Assembly (NCBI GenBank): GCA_013350335.1 | Contig: CM023536.1 | Location: 12,405,520 to 12,469,519, forward strand | Reading direction: 5' to 3' | DNA from: Chimonanthus salicifolius | Taxonomy: Eukaryota; Streptophyta; Magnoliopsida; Laurales; Calycanthaceae | Length of the DNA stretch: 64,000 nt | Part shown: piece after piece, positions 1 through 12,601 of the stretch | Position numbering within the stretch: position 1 is the stretch's first letter | How the letters are laid out: each line of letters begins with the position of its first letter | Translations under genes and position numbers: made by a program | The notes under the pieces: generated by a model | Database searches by the model: none | What the model was told of the DNA's origin: nothing | The model's input: only the letters and a program-made list of their open reading frames with translations

Positions 1-88
1 TGAAAGAGAACAATATATATAGGCATACACAGATTGGGCCCATCAAACAACTCAGGCCCAAAAGGACTTTGAGCCATAAAACCCAACA
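1..88 (-). repeat. Possible start of a copia-type LTR, cut by the window edge
   Basis: Read on the minus strand, this stretch begins TGTTGGGTTTTATGGC, passes two GGGCC-rich blocks and reaches a TATATATA box near the window start. That is the look of the 5' part of a Ty1/copia LTR. A purine-rich stretch (about 89-105 on the minus strand) lies immediately upstream where a polypurine tract would be. No partner LTR is visible, so this is a tentative call made from sequence style only. Confidence 0.3.
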
Positions 89-838
89 TTATACACACCT
101 CCCTACACACAAATGGAAGGTTCAAATGGTGAGAGGTGTACATATCCCATGGAGAGTGGCCCTTCCAATACTTCAATCTTGAAATCTTGTCTGTCAACCA
201 CTTTGTCTTTCCCGCTTTCAACCCACATACAGACCAATTCATCATGGACTCACTAAAACAAGTCTTTTCAACCTTTATGCAAACTGTCAAACAAAACAAA
301 TTCATTCATCAAGACCTTTCTTTCCATTAGTGGCAGAGATGGATGCAACATTACAGCCAACTTTGCCTCATGTCGCTACTCGCCACCAACCGGATTGTTG
401 GGTGTTGTTGATAATGCATAAGAGGAAAAGAGAGGCATGGATAAAGAGGAAAAAAATAGAGAAATTCCATTTTTTTCAATCTTTTCTTTTCTTCTTCTTT
501 TTCAAGTTTCAGTGCTTAATGAAAGTTTACTATCGAATACAGCTAACATTTGCACACTGAAACTCATCCAATCGATATTACTCATTCATTGGTGGCACCA
601 GACGATCCACTTTGTCCAAATAGAAGGACAAAAAGAAAGGAGAGAAAGACAAAACTGTAAAAACTTAAACTGATGTATTAAGGATGAACATGTAAGTGAG
701 GTGGGAAAACTAATTTTAGAGTTGAGAGAAAAAAATACAAAAGAATTGATATTAAATACATTAAACAATGATTTTATATTGACGATCATGAAGAGAGACT
801 TAAGGATTTTCAAATGATAAAAATCTATAATTCAAAAA
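89..838. other. Unassigned AT-rich sequence left of the MULE
   Basis: Several short open frames exist on both strands, the longest about 78 codons, but none shows a motif or domain I recognise. If the LTR call at the left edge is right, part of this may be the decayed 3' end of a copia element. There is no supporting RNase H or integrase motif. Confidence 0.4.
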
Positions 839-846
839 TCCTATAA

Positions 847-1335
847 GGCGGGCCATATAGACACCCGGTTTTTTTGCCTCTACACACCCGATTTCAAAAA
901 GTCGAGTGAAAATATCATTTTACCCTTCTGATTTTTATCATCTGAACGAATTGTCAATTCATTTTAAGTTCGTTCGAATGATAAGATCATCCAAAGGAAC
1001 ACATTTTGTACTGAAATGTTCATTCAGACAATCTTACCTATACTTTTGTAATCGTTCGAAGGATCACTTAGGATCCTTCGAATGAATTGAATCGACAAAA
1101 CAACTGTATTTTCAATATTCTCTCAATTAAATTCGTTTGAAGGATCCCAAGTGATCCTTCGAACAATTACAAGAGTATAGGTATGATCGTCCGAAGGATC
1201 ACTTAGGATCCTTCGAACGAATTTCATCGAGAGAACGACTTTATTTTCATTATTCTCTTAGTTAAATTCGTTCGAAGGATCCTAAGTGATCCTTCGAACG
1301 ATTCCAAAGGTATAAATTACGTTAGCCCCTTCCTT
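847..1335 (+). repeat. Left terminal inverted repeat of the MULE
   Basis: This segment is inverted relative to 26522-27098, with about 80-90 percent identity by eye and some length differences. It holds four short hairpins whose arms are variants of TCGTTCGAAGGATC and its complement around a 6-base loop (acttag or ctaagt). They lie near 1053, 1131, 1189 and 1267. After about 1335 the two ends stop matching. Confidence 0.85.
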
Positions 1336-1599
1336 CGAACCCTAATTCCCTTCCCTTTCCCTATCCCTCCTCTCTTCGAACGAATACCTTCGAACAAAAG
1401 GGACTTTCCCCTTCCACTCATTTGAAGGATCTATAATCCCCTCTGATTAGAGTTGCCCTCTCCTCCTTCCTCCGAACGAAAGGGAAATTCCCCTTTTCAT
1501 TCCTTCGAACTTGCCCTAATCCCCTTTCTCCATCTCCCTCCTTCTCCCAGACGACCAAATCCTAATTCCAAATCTCTTTTACACTTTATTTTGTTGAAA
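1336..1599. other. Subterminal MULE sequence, pyrimidine-rich
   Basis: CT-rich sequence with further scattered TTCGAACGA words that look like decayed copies of the TIR repeat unit. No coding signal is seen. It probably contained the promoter and 5' UTR of the plus-strand gene that follows. Confidence 0.5.
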
Positions 1600-3178
1600 T
1601 AGCATCACAACAAGCACCCTCATTTCAAAAAAGGAAGAAACTTGTCACATCAAAGAAAAAGACAAAACAGAGGAAAGAGTCGGAATTCGACTACAACCAT
1701 TTCATATCTTTGGTGGCCATGATGCTGTACCAAGATGATTTCTTCACACGATCCTATATTTTTTGTAAAATCGTGGACCTTTCCTTTTTCACACCTTTTG
1801 GATTGAAAACCAAATATTACTTTGATAAACTTGGTTTGGGTTTTTTTCGAATTAAAAAATGATATGTATCTTACGTTAGTCAGGGAATTTTATTCCAATG
1901 TAGAAGATATTGATGATCGATCTGTAACTTCAGTCTGAGGCTATGAAATTTGCCTTATATGTGATAGATTGGACCAAAAATTCAATTTCACCCAGGCTAC
2001 GATTTTTTAGTATGAAACAAATACATTTCCTATCGACGTCGAAGGGTTTAATGTCTTGCAAGCACTCAACCAAATGTGTGGGCGGATTGATATTACAGAA
2101 AAGAAGACTCCCCCTATGAAGAATCTAATTTTCGAAGCACGAATCATCCATCACATTATTGCACACTGTATTTTTCCTAGAAAAGGACATACAAGTGTGA
2201 CCTGGTTCGATGTCTTTCTCATTTGGTGCATCATGAACGGCAAACAAATCTCCCTCTCCTGTATCATCATAAGTCACATGCTCGCCTACTGTAAGATGAG
2301 AAAATGTAGCCTTCCCTACAGTATTTTTCTGTCTCATTTCTTTGAAGAACGTGGAATCCCTTTTTCCCCTGAATATAAAATACTTATCGACCGATATGAT
2401 CACTTTACGCATCTACTTTGAAGAAAATGAGATTCTACATTGACACAATTAACAACCAATGGCTTTCCAAAGTTGTTGAGGCACCTGAAGTTCAAGCTCA
2501 AAGTTCACCTGAGTCATCTGAGGCACGTGAGGCACCGACTCCTCAAGAATTATCTACTGGAATCAACAATTAACAAATTCTTGATAGAATTTTGGGTCTT
2601 GAACAAAAAATGGATCAGAAATTTGCTCAATTTACTGAAAGGATGGATAATATACAGTATCAAATGATAGATATTTTGAGGTTGTCTATGCTTATAGCAC
2701 AAACATAGGGAATACGAACAAAATTAGTATTTGAAGAAGATGATCTACTAAGATGAAGGGTAGCTGTAGAATTTGCAGCTCAAGCTTTTGCCTCCACTTC
2801 TCGTCCGACTGAATTTGCAGCAACTGGCTCCCCTTCTCGTCCGACTGGATTTGCATCCCCTTCTGGGTCCCCTTCTCGTCCGACTGGATTTGCAGCAGCT
2901 TCTGGTTCCACTTCTTATCCGACTGGATTTGCAGCAACTTCTGACTCCACTTCTCGTTCAACTAGATTTGTTCATCAAGTGCTAGCTGGTTCTATTTTTC
3001 GTGCGATTGGAATTGGTCCATTGGAGTCACCTCAGTTTGTTGTACCTGTACATGTTGTTGATGCACCTGGTTCCGCCTTTGTCTCCACTCCTCCAACTTC
3101 TACACATGTTGATGCACCTATTGATACACCTGCTTCTCGACCTTTTACATCTGCTTCGGATAATTGTTCTTCTATTTA
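1600..3178 (+). pseudogene. Broken 'putative plant transposon protein' gene carried by the MULE
   Basis: Conceptual translation in pieces gives a basic N-terminus rich in K and R (about 1600-1680). A block around LVREFYSNV follows (about 1870-1900), then FEARIIHHIIAHCIFPRKG and FDVFLIWCIMNGKQISL (about 2130-2260). These are hallmarks of the plant transposon protein family often found with transposons and related to plant mobile domains. The stretch 2056-2421 is open. A frameshift near 2420 leads to a coiled region (ILGLEQKMDQKFAQF, about 2590-2650) and a tail with four or five copies of an SRPTGFA-type repeat (2790-2960). The last part is open to 3178. Several stops (near 1857, 1935, 2008, 2570 and 2706) kill it. 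Its biochemical role is unknown. It runs convergent to the transposase. Confidence 0.65.
2795..2965 (+). repeat. Short coding tandem repeat (SRPTGFA units)
   Basis: Four to five imperfect units of 27-39 bp built on the words tctcgtccgactggatttgc. Unit lengths are multiples of three, so the repeat would keep the frame of the transposon protein tail. The later units are more diverged. Confidence 0.7.
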
Positions 3179-3689
3179 ATGATATGAAGAAGGGGGAGAA
3201 ATTTTGTAATTTTCATATTTTGATATTGACATGTAAATGAGATGTTTTTGTAAATTTCATATTTTGATTGAACATTTTATAATTGAATGAGTTCAATTGA
3301 ACATGGTGAATGCTTGGTTTGTAAAAATAGGTGGATGACATTGATTGATTTTATTAATTTTGCATTAATATTCATCATAGTACTTAAGTCATAAACGGAC
3401 TGATATTCATTAAAAATCAAAATGGAGTACAATAGAGTACATTTTCTTCAATTCGCTCAACTTTCGTGAAATGAATACATCTCTAGTACAATTAGAATAC
3501 AATTTATTCCACTTAAATAAGCTCAACATGACAGGCTGCAGGGATCTTCATTGATTCCACCAATGTTGGAAATCGTCAGTATCTCTAAAATCACCAGACC
3601 ACTGTATAACATTTTGAAAAATCACATTAGAACATACGAAAATTAAATAAACCTCACCATACAAGACAAGAACTTACTTGGGTCATCAC
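3179..3689. other. AT-rich spacer between two convergent pseudogenes
   Basis: No open frame or motif is recognised. This is the expected place for the two 3' UTRs of the convergent MULE genes. Confidence 0.4.
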
Positions 3690-6600
3690 AGAAGAGATAT
3701 ATGTTTATTGGTCAAACAAGCTGTAAGTACCACTAGGCTGTGGAAAAGGAATAGATGTTAGTTTTTATTAACATATTATAACTGTAGAAAAGATATGAAT
3801 ATGCACTTTCTTGAGACAAACTCGGTTTTTGTGATTTATGGAAATCATTTACATAAGGCGAATCATTTAAATCTATACTCGAAGATGCATGTGCAGTAAT
3901 TCTATTTGGAGATGTTCTAGAATTATGACAAATATTTTTACATACCCCTGATCTTCTTCCATTCAATTGATTATCTACATACTTTAATGCATAAGGATCT
4001 TGATGTGTAGCTGTTTGGCCCTTTGAATTCTTTGAACCTAGATGACGTCCTCTATAATATTGATTAATAGGGTGACTGATAGGCGTATCATCGATTGCAA
4101 GATTTTGTAGATTATTTCGTAACACCTCTTGATCATATGAAGACAAATGCCCATATTTGTTCTTAATGCCTTCAAAATGAACATCTAATTCATCCCCAGG
4201 CCGATTTACCTTATTATTCAAATCGTCAACTGAAATCAAGTCGATTCTCCACTGTGGATGGATATTATCCAAATATAACTTGTCCATCAATTGCATTTTG
4301 TGTACACAAGGTAGGCCCATTGAAGCTGTAAACTCTTATGTACAAATGGGTGAAAATGAATTGTTTTTAAGCATAACATATTGCTTCTAAACCTTATTCA
4401 ATGCAAATTGGGATACTTTGCCTTTTAACTCATCAAATGAAGGAATAGAAAAAGTGTGAGCAAACCGATTTTTTTTTTATCCTCGAGTTGAATCTTGAAC
4501 TCTTCAAATTGATTTTCAATGACATGTGCTATCTTTTTTCAAATAACATCTAGGTCACCAGTAGATGTAGCTATATAATTTTTCAACACAAAATGTGCAC
4601 CTAACTCGATTTTGGAAATGTAAAGATCACCCGATCTATGCCTTGATGAATTGTTTTTATGTGGGATCCATGTCATTGTTAAATAGCTTATTGCCTACGA
4701 ATCATATCTAACATTTTATTTGAATGCCTCAAACGCTATATTGAATGCTCCTTCGGATGGCGACTTAACAAGGTCATTTCATTCCGTAAAAAATGCATTC
4801 AAGACTTCGACTTTCTTAAAAAGAGGTCTACAATGAGTGTTCTGCAAATTTTAAATTTATAACTTGCAAACGCACGAATTATTAGATAGTATAGCGATTG
4901 AGTACGAGGTCGAAGCCATTGGAACTTAGGAAGATATATCCGCAAAAAATATATAATTGAATTATGTAATTTGAAAAATTTAGAAAACATGGAAGTAAAT
5001 CTTAAATATGGAATTAATTATCTAATCTAAGAAATTAATTTTAATTTATAAACATTCTAAAAAATAGAAAACATAGTCTAAAATTAGAAAACACATCTAA
5101 AAGTAGATTTTAACAATTAAAGAGATTTAATTTTAATTAAGATGGTGAATTTGATCTAAAAATTATAAATAATCTTAATCTAACTTAGAGCAGATAATTA
5201 AGAAGGAATTAATTAATTAACCAACCTCGTTCACATTTTTTAAAGAGTTTGAATTTATACACAAAGAAAATGAAAATAAAAATAAAAACAATAGATTTAC
5301 ATATTTACAGTGGAACTGGATTAATGAATTATAGAGGCTTTATTTTTCATATTTTAAAAATAACATTCAGGCCTAAAATACGGAGCTCGCATAAAATTTC
5401 AATCTTATTCAAGTCTTTCATGAAATTAGTTCCCTAATTAATTTGAACCTTAAATCTAAATTAATCATGCAATTCTCCGATCTAACTATTTTATTCGTTC
5501 CAAAGAATCTTAGACTTAGAATAGTAATGATAATCAAAGATCTAACTATTTCGTATATTCAAATTAATTACCAAGGGAGAAGTCAAGAACTAGAATGATT
5601 CAACCCATTATAATAAAATCAAAATTTGGAAAATCATAATTCTAAAGGTTTTTCTGCCTTTCAACTATTAATAAAAATTAGAATTAAGAATTACAATACA
5701 TTTGGAATTTTGGAATTTAAAAGGACAAGAAAATAAAATGGGAAATTGAAATCATCAACCTCAAGAACCCAATGTGAAAAATCAAAATTGCCAAAGTCTT
5801 CTCTTCTCCCTTTCAACCCCTCTCCAAAGCTTAGCTATCCTTGAAATTCTCTTTCTAAGTTCAATTTTCTCAATAGAAGTGAGATATTATTTATAAATGA
5901 AAGGAGGTGGCGTGAATGACTTAGATTTAAAGATTTAAATAAAGAAAGGGACACTTGGAGGGCTGATATAGTTTGTGCTAAACATGTAATGGCTTAAAGG
6001 AGGCAAGGAGACAGGAAAAAATAGTAAAATTCGTACAAGGAAAGTGAGTGCAAAATCTCATTTTTTACACATATACCACTTTACAGCTCAGTTTCAATCT
6101 AGTTAACATTTGAATCATGCAAGGTCAAAAATTACAAAGTTGTAGCCCTTGAAGTCTTCTTTCCAACTCAAAAGGAATCAAAGAAATCAGTTATCATAGT
6201 GAAAATGTATGGTCAAAATACTGAAGCTATGTCAAATCTTCATTCTTTTTCTCCACTTCTTATTTTGTTTATCTTTCCTTAATCCACTTGACAAATTCGA
6301 AAATCCTCTTATAATGACTTGTAAATTTCGAATTTCCTCATTTGTATCTTGAGATGATGAAAATAGACTTCAAACATGTGGAATTCTTCATTGGTTTTTC
6401 TTAATGAGCTTGATAATTGAGCTTTTCATAGTATGGATAATCTAATAATTAACTTCACTACTTATATTCAATTCTAAAAATGTAGTAAATTAATCCAAAC
6501 TCTCATAAATAAATTTAAATCAATTAGTTTATAATAAAATCCTAAATTGTGGTAAAATAATTATTAAAAAATCTAATTTTTCAAAAATATAAACTTATGC

Positions 6601-7760
6601 CCATAAATTGCAAAATTCACCATTTGAATTCTCATATCTTGTATTTTCCTATAAATCCTCCAAAACTTTTAAAATCCCATTAAATATATTCTAAAACACA
6701 CAAAATAAGGGGTTAACTAGTCCAAATATAAAGGTAAAATACTCATTTTCATGTGCTCATCAATGGGCAACAATATTCTTGTTGATGTGGCAAAAACATA
6801 ATATATGTATAGCATTAGAGAACTCTAAATCAATTGCATTTTTTAGCGCCAATTCCCTATCAGTCAAAAGAACTTGTTGATCATGATGAACTCATAAAAC
6901 ATTTTTAAGCATCTATAATGTCCATGCATAATCTTCAAATTTCTCATTTTTTTAGTAATGCAAAGCATGAGCAAAAATTCTTATTTAAACTTGTCATACC
7001 AACTATATAAAGCAATGACATATAATATCTGTTGGTTTTATACGTGCAATCCATCAGAAAGACACTATGGTAGCTCTTGGTAACTAAAATTGATAATAGA
7101 TATGCAAAAAATAAATGGGACAGATGACATTCACTGTCATTGTCAATGAAGTATTGGTAACCACTTTTTTGAAAATCTTCTATCAAAGCTTGAATAGAAG
7201 TTCGACTCTTAGTTGGTCTTTCTGAGTCGAAGAACAAAAATTGTACAAATCAGTCACTGATACTTTAATATCTGGATTTTCATTTCTAAGGATCATTAAA
7301 ATTTGGCGGGATAGTATATTGTTACTCCTCATTTCAATGATCTTTTTTTCTCATCATCTGAAAAACATCTTATACTTGTACGAGCTAATAATAATTTTGT
7401 GAGATTATGATTGTGCTCCAAATTTTATATTGTCAACATCCATGACCCATCAACAATTTATTTCCATTTAACTTCATTGGCGAGAGTATGATCTTTCTTT
7501 TTTCGTCCCATAATCTTCCAAATTAACCGCATTGCGATATTTACATCTTCTATCGCAACCAAGTACTAATTTATTTTATTTATAAAATGATCTCTAGATG
7601 GTAGATACGAATACTTATGCAAGAGCAATATCCTTAAAACCTTTTATAAGCTCCTTACAGTTCGAAAAATATCTCTCAACAAACTCCATGCCACTTGAGG
7701 ATTCAAAACTACCTCATCACTACAATCCATAATAATTTCTAAAAAAAAAAAGAAGATAAG
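3690..7760 (-). pseudogene. MULE / FAR1-type transposase, broken and split by a solo LTR
   Basis: The reading order on the minus strand runs from about 7730 down to 3690. First comes an MDCSDEV-like start (about 7730), then a FAR1-type DNA-binding region ending in LEHNHNL (about 7430). Next is the MULE transposase core with HLFFAYLLSILVTKSYHSVF and DCTYKTNRYYMSLLYIVGMT (7000-7120), the conserved block before the catalytic region. HINKNIVAHC (6768-6790) runs into CRPLFKKVEVLNAFF (about 4780-4830) once the inserted LTR 4838-6762 is skipped. The C-terminal part has STGDLDV (about 4550) and the SWIM zinc-finger piece GLPCVHK (about 4300-4320). Stops and frameshifts are scattered throughout and no fragment exceeds about 195 codons. 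The family cuts and rejoins DNA at MULE TIRs. This copy cannot be active. Confidence 0.8.
4838..6762. mobile_element. Solo LTR, family G copy 1, inside the MULE transposase
   Basis: It begins TGTTCTGCAAATTTTAAA and ends GTGCTCATCA (TG...CA). It is flanked by atgag (4833-4837) and atggg (6763-6767), a 5-bp duplication with one mismatch. It resembles 29027-31197 over its length, for example gcaaacgcacga near the left end and ggttaactagtc near the right end. It is AT-rich with no coding capacity and no primer-binding site after it. Removing it joins the transposase reading frame, which supports the boundaries. Orientation is not certain. Confidence 0.75.
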
Positions 7761-7917
7761 AGAAAGGTACATGAGATTTGAGATAAGAGATTCTGAGAGT
7801 AGATTCAGATATTAAGAGAGGGTGTTTAAAGGAGAAGGGATTGGAAAAGGGTGTTTAAAGGGGATTTGAAAAGGGTTTAAAGGAGAAGAGATTGGAAAGG
7901 GAAACGAGGGTTTAGGG

Positions 7918-10202
7918 TGTAACGCCCCGCCCTTTTTCACTAGCCGAAAAATCAGAGCATATTTTTTTTTTAAATGAAAGAGTGTGAGAGAGCGGGAACG
8001 TCACGACGCAAACTAAGTCTGGATTTCCAAACCTAACCCTTAACTGGCCAACAATACGTGTGTGTGGACCAAGTCCACTAAAACAGTTCACACACTTTAC
8101 AATTAACTGCGAAAATAATATATGAATAGAATACTATCCATATCCATGATATTAATAAGCAAGAAAACCGATCACTATAAAAATAACTGAAACTTAAATA
8201 TCCAAAACATCATCCAAACATGTAAAATAAACTAAGTTATTACAATCCCAAAATGTTAATTATCTCAAATACATTATTCAACAAATCAATTAAGTAAAGT
8301 AAACGTAATTTGCCCAAGGTCTTAAGCTTGACTCTCTTCACGTCCCATTCCTTTCCAATTCCTGTTCCATCATCTAAAGGGTAGAAATAGGGCATTAGTC
8401 AACACGCCCACTAGGAATTCCAAAAAGGGTTATACACAAATGATCAATATAAAAATCAGAATAAGAACATTATATCAAAACTGTAAACATATATTAGTAC
8501 CAAAAACAGCGCATGATAATCATTTCCAAATCATGCTAATGTATATGTCAATGTGATGGGTGTCATATGCCAATGATCCCTCACCCAATCTCCATATCAA
8601 ATCACCATACAAATCATAATAACATTTTTCTTGATATAATGAAACCATATCAAGGTATTCCCTTAGCCATTTACGTCCGTAGTGTTTTGTGACGGCACCA
8701 CCAGGTGACTGTTATACCTCCCAACGTGTGTTAATCGGAATTACCGAAATGAAGCGTGGACTCCTCCCTCTGCGTAGGGTTTTTGGACTGGTTACCCTAG
8801 AGCTCTTTGGCCCATATTATGTTGTACCCCTATCTAGCAATCCCGGAAAAGGCCAACATATCAATGGTTCACATCTCTTCTTCCAAGCTAGTTTTCAAGC
8901 CCCAAGTGATGTCCGGACATCTCATAACTTGGCTTGCTGTCCCATATTCTCCCTCCCCTGCCATGCATGAGATCATGAATGAAATAATGTATTTTCATTG
9001 TAAATTACATATTACCATAAAAAATAGTTCATACACATATACATTTCAAAATCAAAGTAAGTCATCATGTTGGGAAATACAAAACCAGTAACATAGATAT
9101 ATATATATATAGATCCACATGTGTTTCAATAAGGTAGGAATCCTACCAATCCCAATAATATCCTTGCTGTTTTGTGAAGATTCCGTACGACGATCACGTC
9201 ACAACAAATCGCTAACCCTTTTTGCAAAATCTCTTTACCTTAATGAATTTAATCACATACTTATGTCAATTTGATTATCCATATAATTTAAATCATCCCT
9301 TACACCCTTCCAGTTAGACTGAGGTTTCTGGAAACATCAAATAAAAATCAACTTTTCATTTTAGTCGACTGAATCCCTGATTCAGTCGACTGAAACACAC
9401 TCAGCTACAGTGTTCTGCCTTACCACAGACTTTTAGTCGATTGAAACACATTTTCAGTCAGCTGAACCCCAACTCAGTATTGTTATTCCTTGACTCACTA
9501 ACATTTCAGTCGATTGAATCACAGATTCAGTCGGCTGATTCTGAGTCAAACCCTTTGTATTCTCAGTCAACCCTCTTTCAGTCAACTGAATCATAGATTC
9601 AGTCGGCTGACTTTGGATCAGATTGACTGTATGTTCGGCCAGTATAGATTCAGTCGACTGAATCCATGATTCAGTTGGCTGAATCCTCAACCAACAAGTT
9701 TTGTGTTTGATAAGCAATCATTCAGTCGACTAATTCATAGATTGAGTCGGCTGAAACACGCCAGATCCCTTTTCTTATTCGTTACGTCTGTGTTCAGTCG
9801 ACTGAATTCCAGATTTAGTTGGCTGAAACTCCCAGAAATGGTTTTCTGTCTTCAACCAACACCAGTTCAGTCGACTGAATCCCAGATTCAATCGATTGAC
9901 TGTTTGTCAGTCACTATTGTTTGATTATTTTGTACAACTCATAGTGAATTTCTCTACTCTCTAGCCAAAGCTAGCATCTTTCTCATAACTAATCAATCTT
10001 AATATCTCCACATGGATTTGAATATCATCATATGTTTGTTTTCATACCTTTAGTCATTCCTTGAATGGATTTCTAATTTCTATGGCCTTAAAACATTTTG
10101 GGCCATTCCATTTCATCTATTATGAAATCCATAGATTCGGCCACTCCATGGCCACATTATGGTTTCCTCTTAATTTTCAATCCTATATTATCGTCATACC
10201 TT
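7918..10202 (-). repeat. Element A, 3' LTR, truncated
   Basis: Matches 23246 to about 25618 of the other LTR, starting TGTAACGCC and carrying the same palindrome array (9360-9905). It stops where the LTR of element B begins. The last 0.9 kb of the LTR, seen at 25619-26516, is absent here. Confidence 0.9.
9360..9905. repeat. Array of CAGTCGACTGA palindrome hairpins in the left LTR of element A
   Basis: About eight unit pairs of the form CAGTCGACTGAATC, 3-4 bases, GATTCAGTCGGCTGA. The first arm contains the perfect palindrome CAGTCGACTG, and the two arms of each pair are complementary. Units are separated by 15-40 bases of unrelated sequence and have diverged individually. Confidence 0.85.
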
Positions 10203-11794
10203 TGTAATGGCCCGGAATTTGTAAATCAATATATAAGTGAATATTATTTATTTTAATGGTGGAAATTGGAAATTAAATTATCTAAGTTTGTGATCAGTTA
10301 GGGACTTAATCGTGGATAAAATATGGACAAAGGCCCAAATATGGCGCAATGGACCATGGATGAATTTAAAATCATTTAAAGGGTCAATGATGGTCAAATT
10401 GGGCCTAATACCCATTTGGGACCCAATGGGTCAAGATATTGTAAGCTCTAAGGTAAATGGGTAAGGGTGAATTTAATTGGGCCATGGGCCCAATGGTGAT
10501 CCAATAAGAGGAATGGATTTAATTAAATTTAAATCACCTAAGTTGGTGATGAATTGACCAAGGTGACATGGCCGATTGGGACCCACCTCCATCTTACCAA
10601 GTGAGGTGGCGTGTGGACCAAGGATTGGTGGGGCCGGCCACCATAGTTGACTTGGGTAGATTTCATGGAAGAACTTTAATGGAATTAAATTAAATAGGAG
10701 TCAATTAACCTAAGTAATGATCCAATTAACTAATTAATTAATCTAATCTAATGGTGGTCAAATAGTCAAAGTTGGAAGACCAAAACCACTCTAAGAAACA
10801 CAAACCACTTCAAACAAACACAAAATAATCCGTGTGCTTAAGGTGGTGGTTTTATCCCAACCACCACCATTAAACACATTAACTCATGTGGGTAGGTGGG
10901 GGACCTAATGATGAAGTTTAACAACCAAGAAATGAGATGACTTTTCATCTCATTCTCTCCATTCCATCTAACTCTTTCACTTTGTCCCTCTCTTATCCTC
11001 TCAAAAATCGTCCCTCACACACCCAAGGAAGAGAGGAAAAAAACTAAGAAGAGAAGAAGAAAACTAAGGAAGAATAAGGAGAAAAGCTTAGAGAAGAGGA
11101 AGAAAAGCCCAAGTGTTGGCCGACCACCTCAAGACAAAAACCTTGAGACATCTCTTTCATCTCCATCCTCCCTCTCTCTCTCAAATCTAACCCATGATGG
11201 CCGAACCCAAGCTTGGAGGTTCTTCATCTTGATCAAGCATCCTAGCCGATCAACAAACGAGAAGAAGAAGAAAGGAGGCCAAGGAGTCCGAAGGGAGCAA
11301 AGAAAGTCGGAGGAGCCAACCAGATTGTAAGTATTTCTTAAACAAGAGGTTACATTTTTAAAGATTTAAAAAGAGATCATGAAATCCATTTTTCTTGGAT
11401 TGGATGGTGGCCAAAAATATCATGGGCCTTGGATCTAAGATCCATCCAAAGATGAAGTAAGAAATGGATAAAATGGGAGAGATAAATTAAGAAAAATAAA
11501 TGGATATTAAAGACACTATGTATTTAGATTTAATTAAGCATGGAAGTATGATTTTGAAGAATGGAAACCATGGAATATGATTAATTATTTTAAAGATGTT
11601 GAATGATTAAATGTTAGTGATTTTGTAAAGGGGTTTTAAATGATAAGATCATGGAAGGATGATTTATAATTGTTAGGATTTTTTTTTAATGATTAAATGT
11701 AGTAATTTTTAAATGATGAAATTTGTGGGAAATGTAAATAGTTTTATGGCCTCAAGAGGCATAAAGGAATAATGGACCATGAACCATGAACCAT

Positions 11795-12601
11795 GGGTTC
11801 AGCCATGGTGTATGGCCGAACCCTATGGTGATGTTTAATAATTGTAATGAGTGTGAAATATGGAAATGGATGGAGAACACTGATAGTTTTAAATGGACTT
11901 TAAGTAGAGTAAATAATGTTTTAAAGGGATGGAATTAATGGGAAAGCATGGACCATGGGTTCGACCATGTTGCATGGCCGAACCCCATGGGGAAATTTGA
12001 TGGTTTAAATATGTTTGAAACCATGAAAAGAATGGGGAATGTGCTATGATTAAAGGAGTCATTAATGGACTAAAAAATGTACCAAATAATGATCAAAGTG
12101 ATGGTTTAAAGGCATGATGTAAAATCCCTCATGGGAGGGTTCATTTTGGATCTAAATAATGTAAATAGGTCCAAGGAAAGATAAGGAAAAGACATCATGG
12201 GTTCGGCCATGGTGTATGGCCGAACCCATGACTCATATGAGAGCCATTTTATGGGCCAAGATTAGGGTCTATGAAGATGATTAAATGAATGGGGATTAAG
12301 TCAATTAAGTGGTTGATTTTAATAAATTCTATGATATGGTTGATGGGTCACTAATGGCTCTAGGTTATGGATCAATTTTGGACTTAAGTGTGCATGGATA
12401 AATGAGTAATTAATCATGTAAAGGAATAGTGGCAAAAATGGTAAATATTGGCCAAAATGAAGAACCCCATGGGAGGATGACCATAGACTTAAGTATGTTC
12501 AAAAATGATCTTATGTGATTAAAAAAAAAAAGGTTGATGGACTAAATGGGACCCACAAGACCTAGATAGTAAGGTTCGGCCATGGGGTATGGCCGAATCC
12601 C
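11795..12601. repeat. Four dispersed copies of a GGTTCGGCCAT hairpin in the LTR of B
   Basis: At about 11795, 11957, 12199 and 12573 the sequence reads GGTTCGGCCAT, 4-5 bases, ATGGCCGAACC, or a close variant. The third copy has a perfect 11-bp stem. The others have one or two stem changes. The spacing is irregular, so this is not a simple tandem array. Confidence 0.8.
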
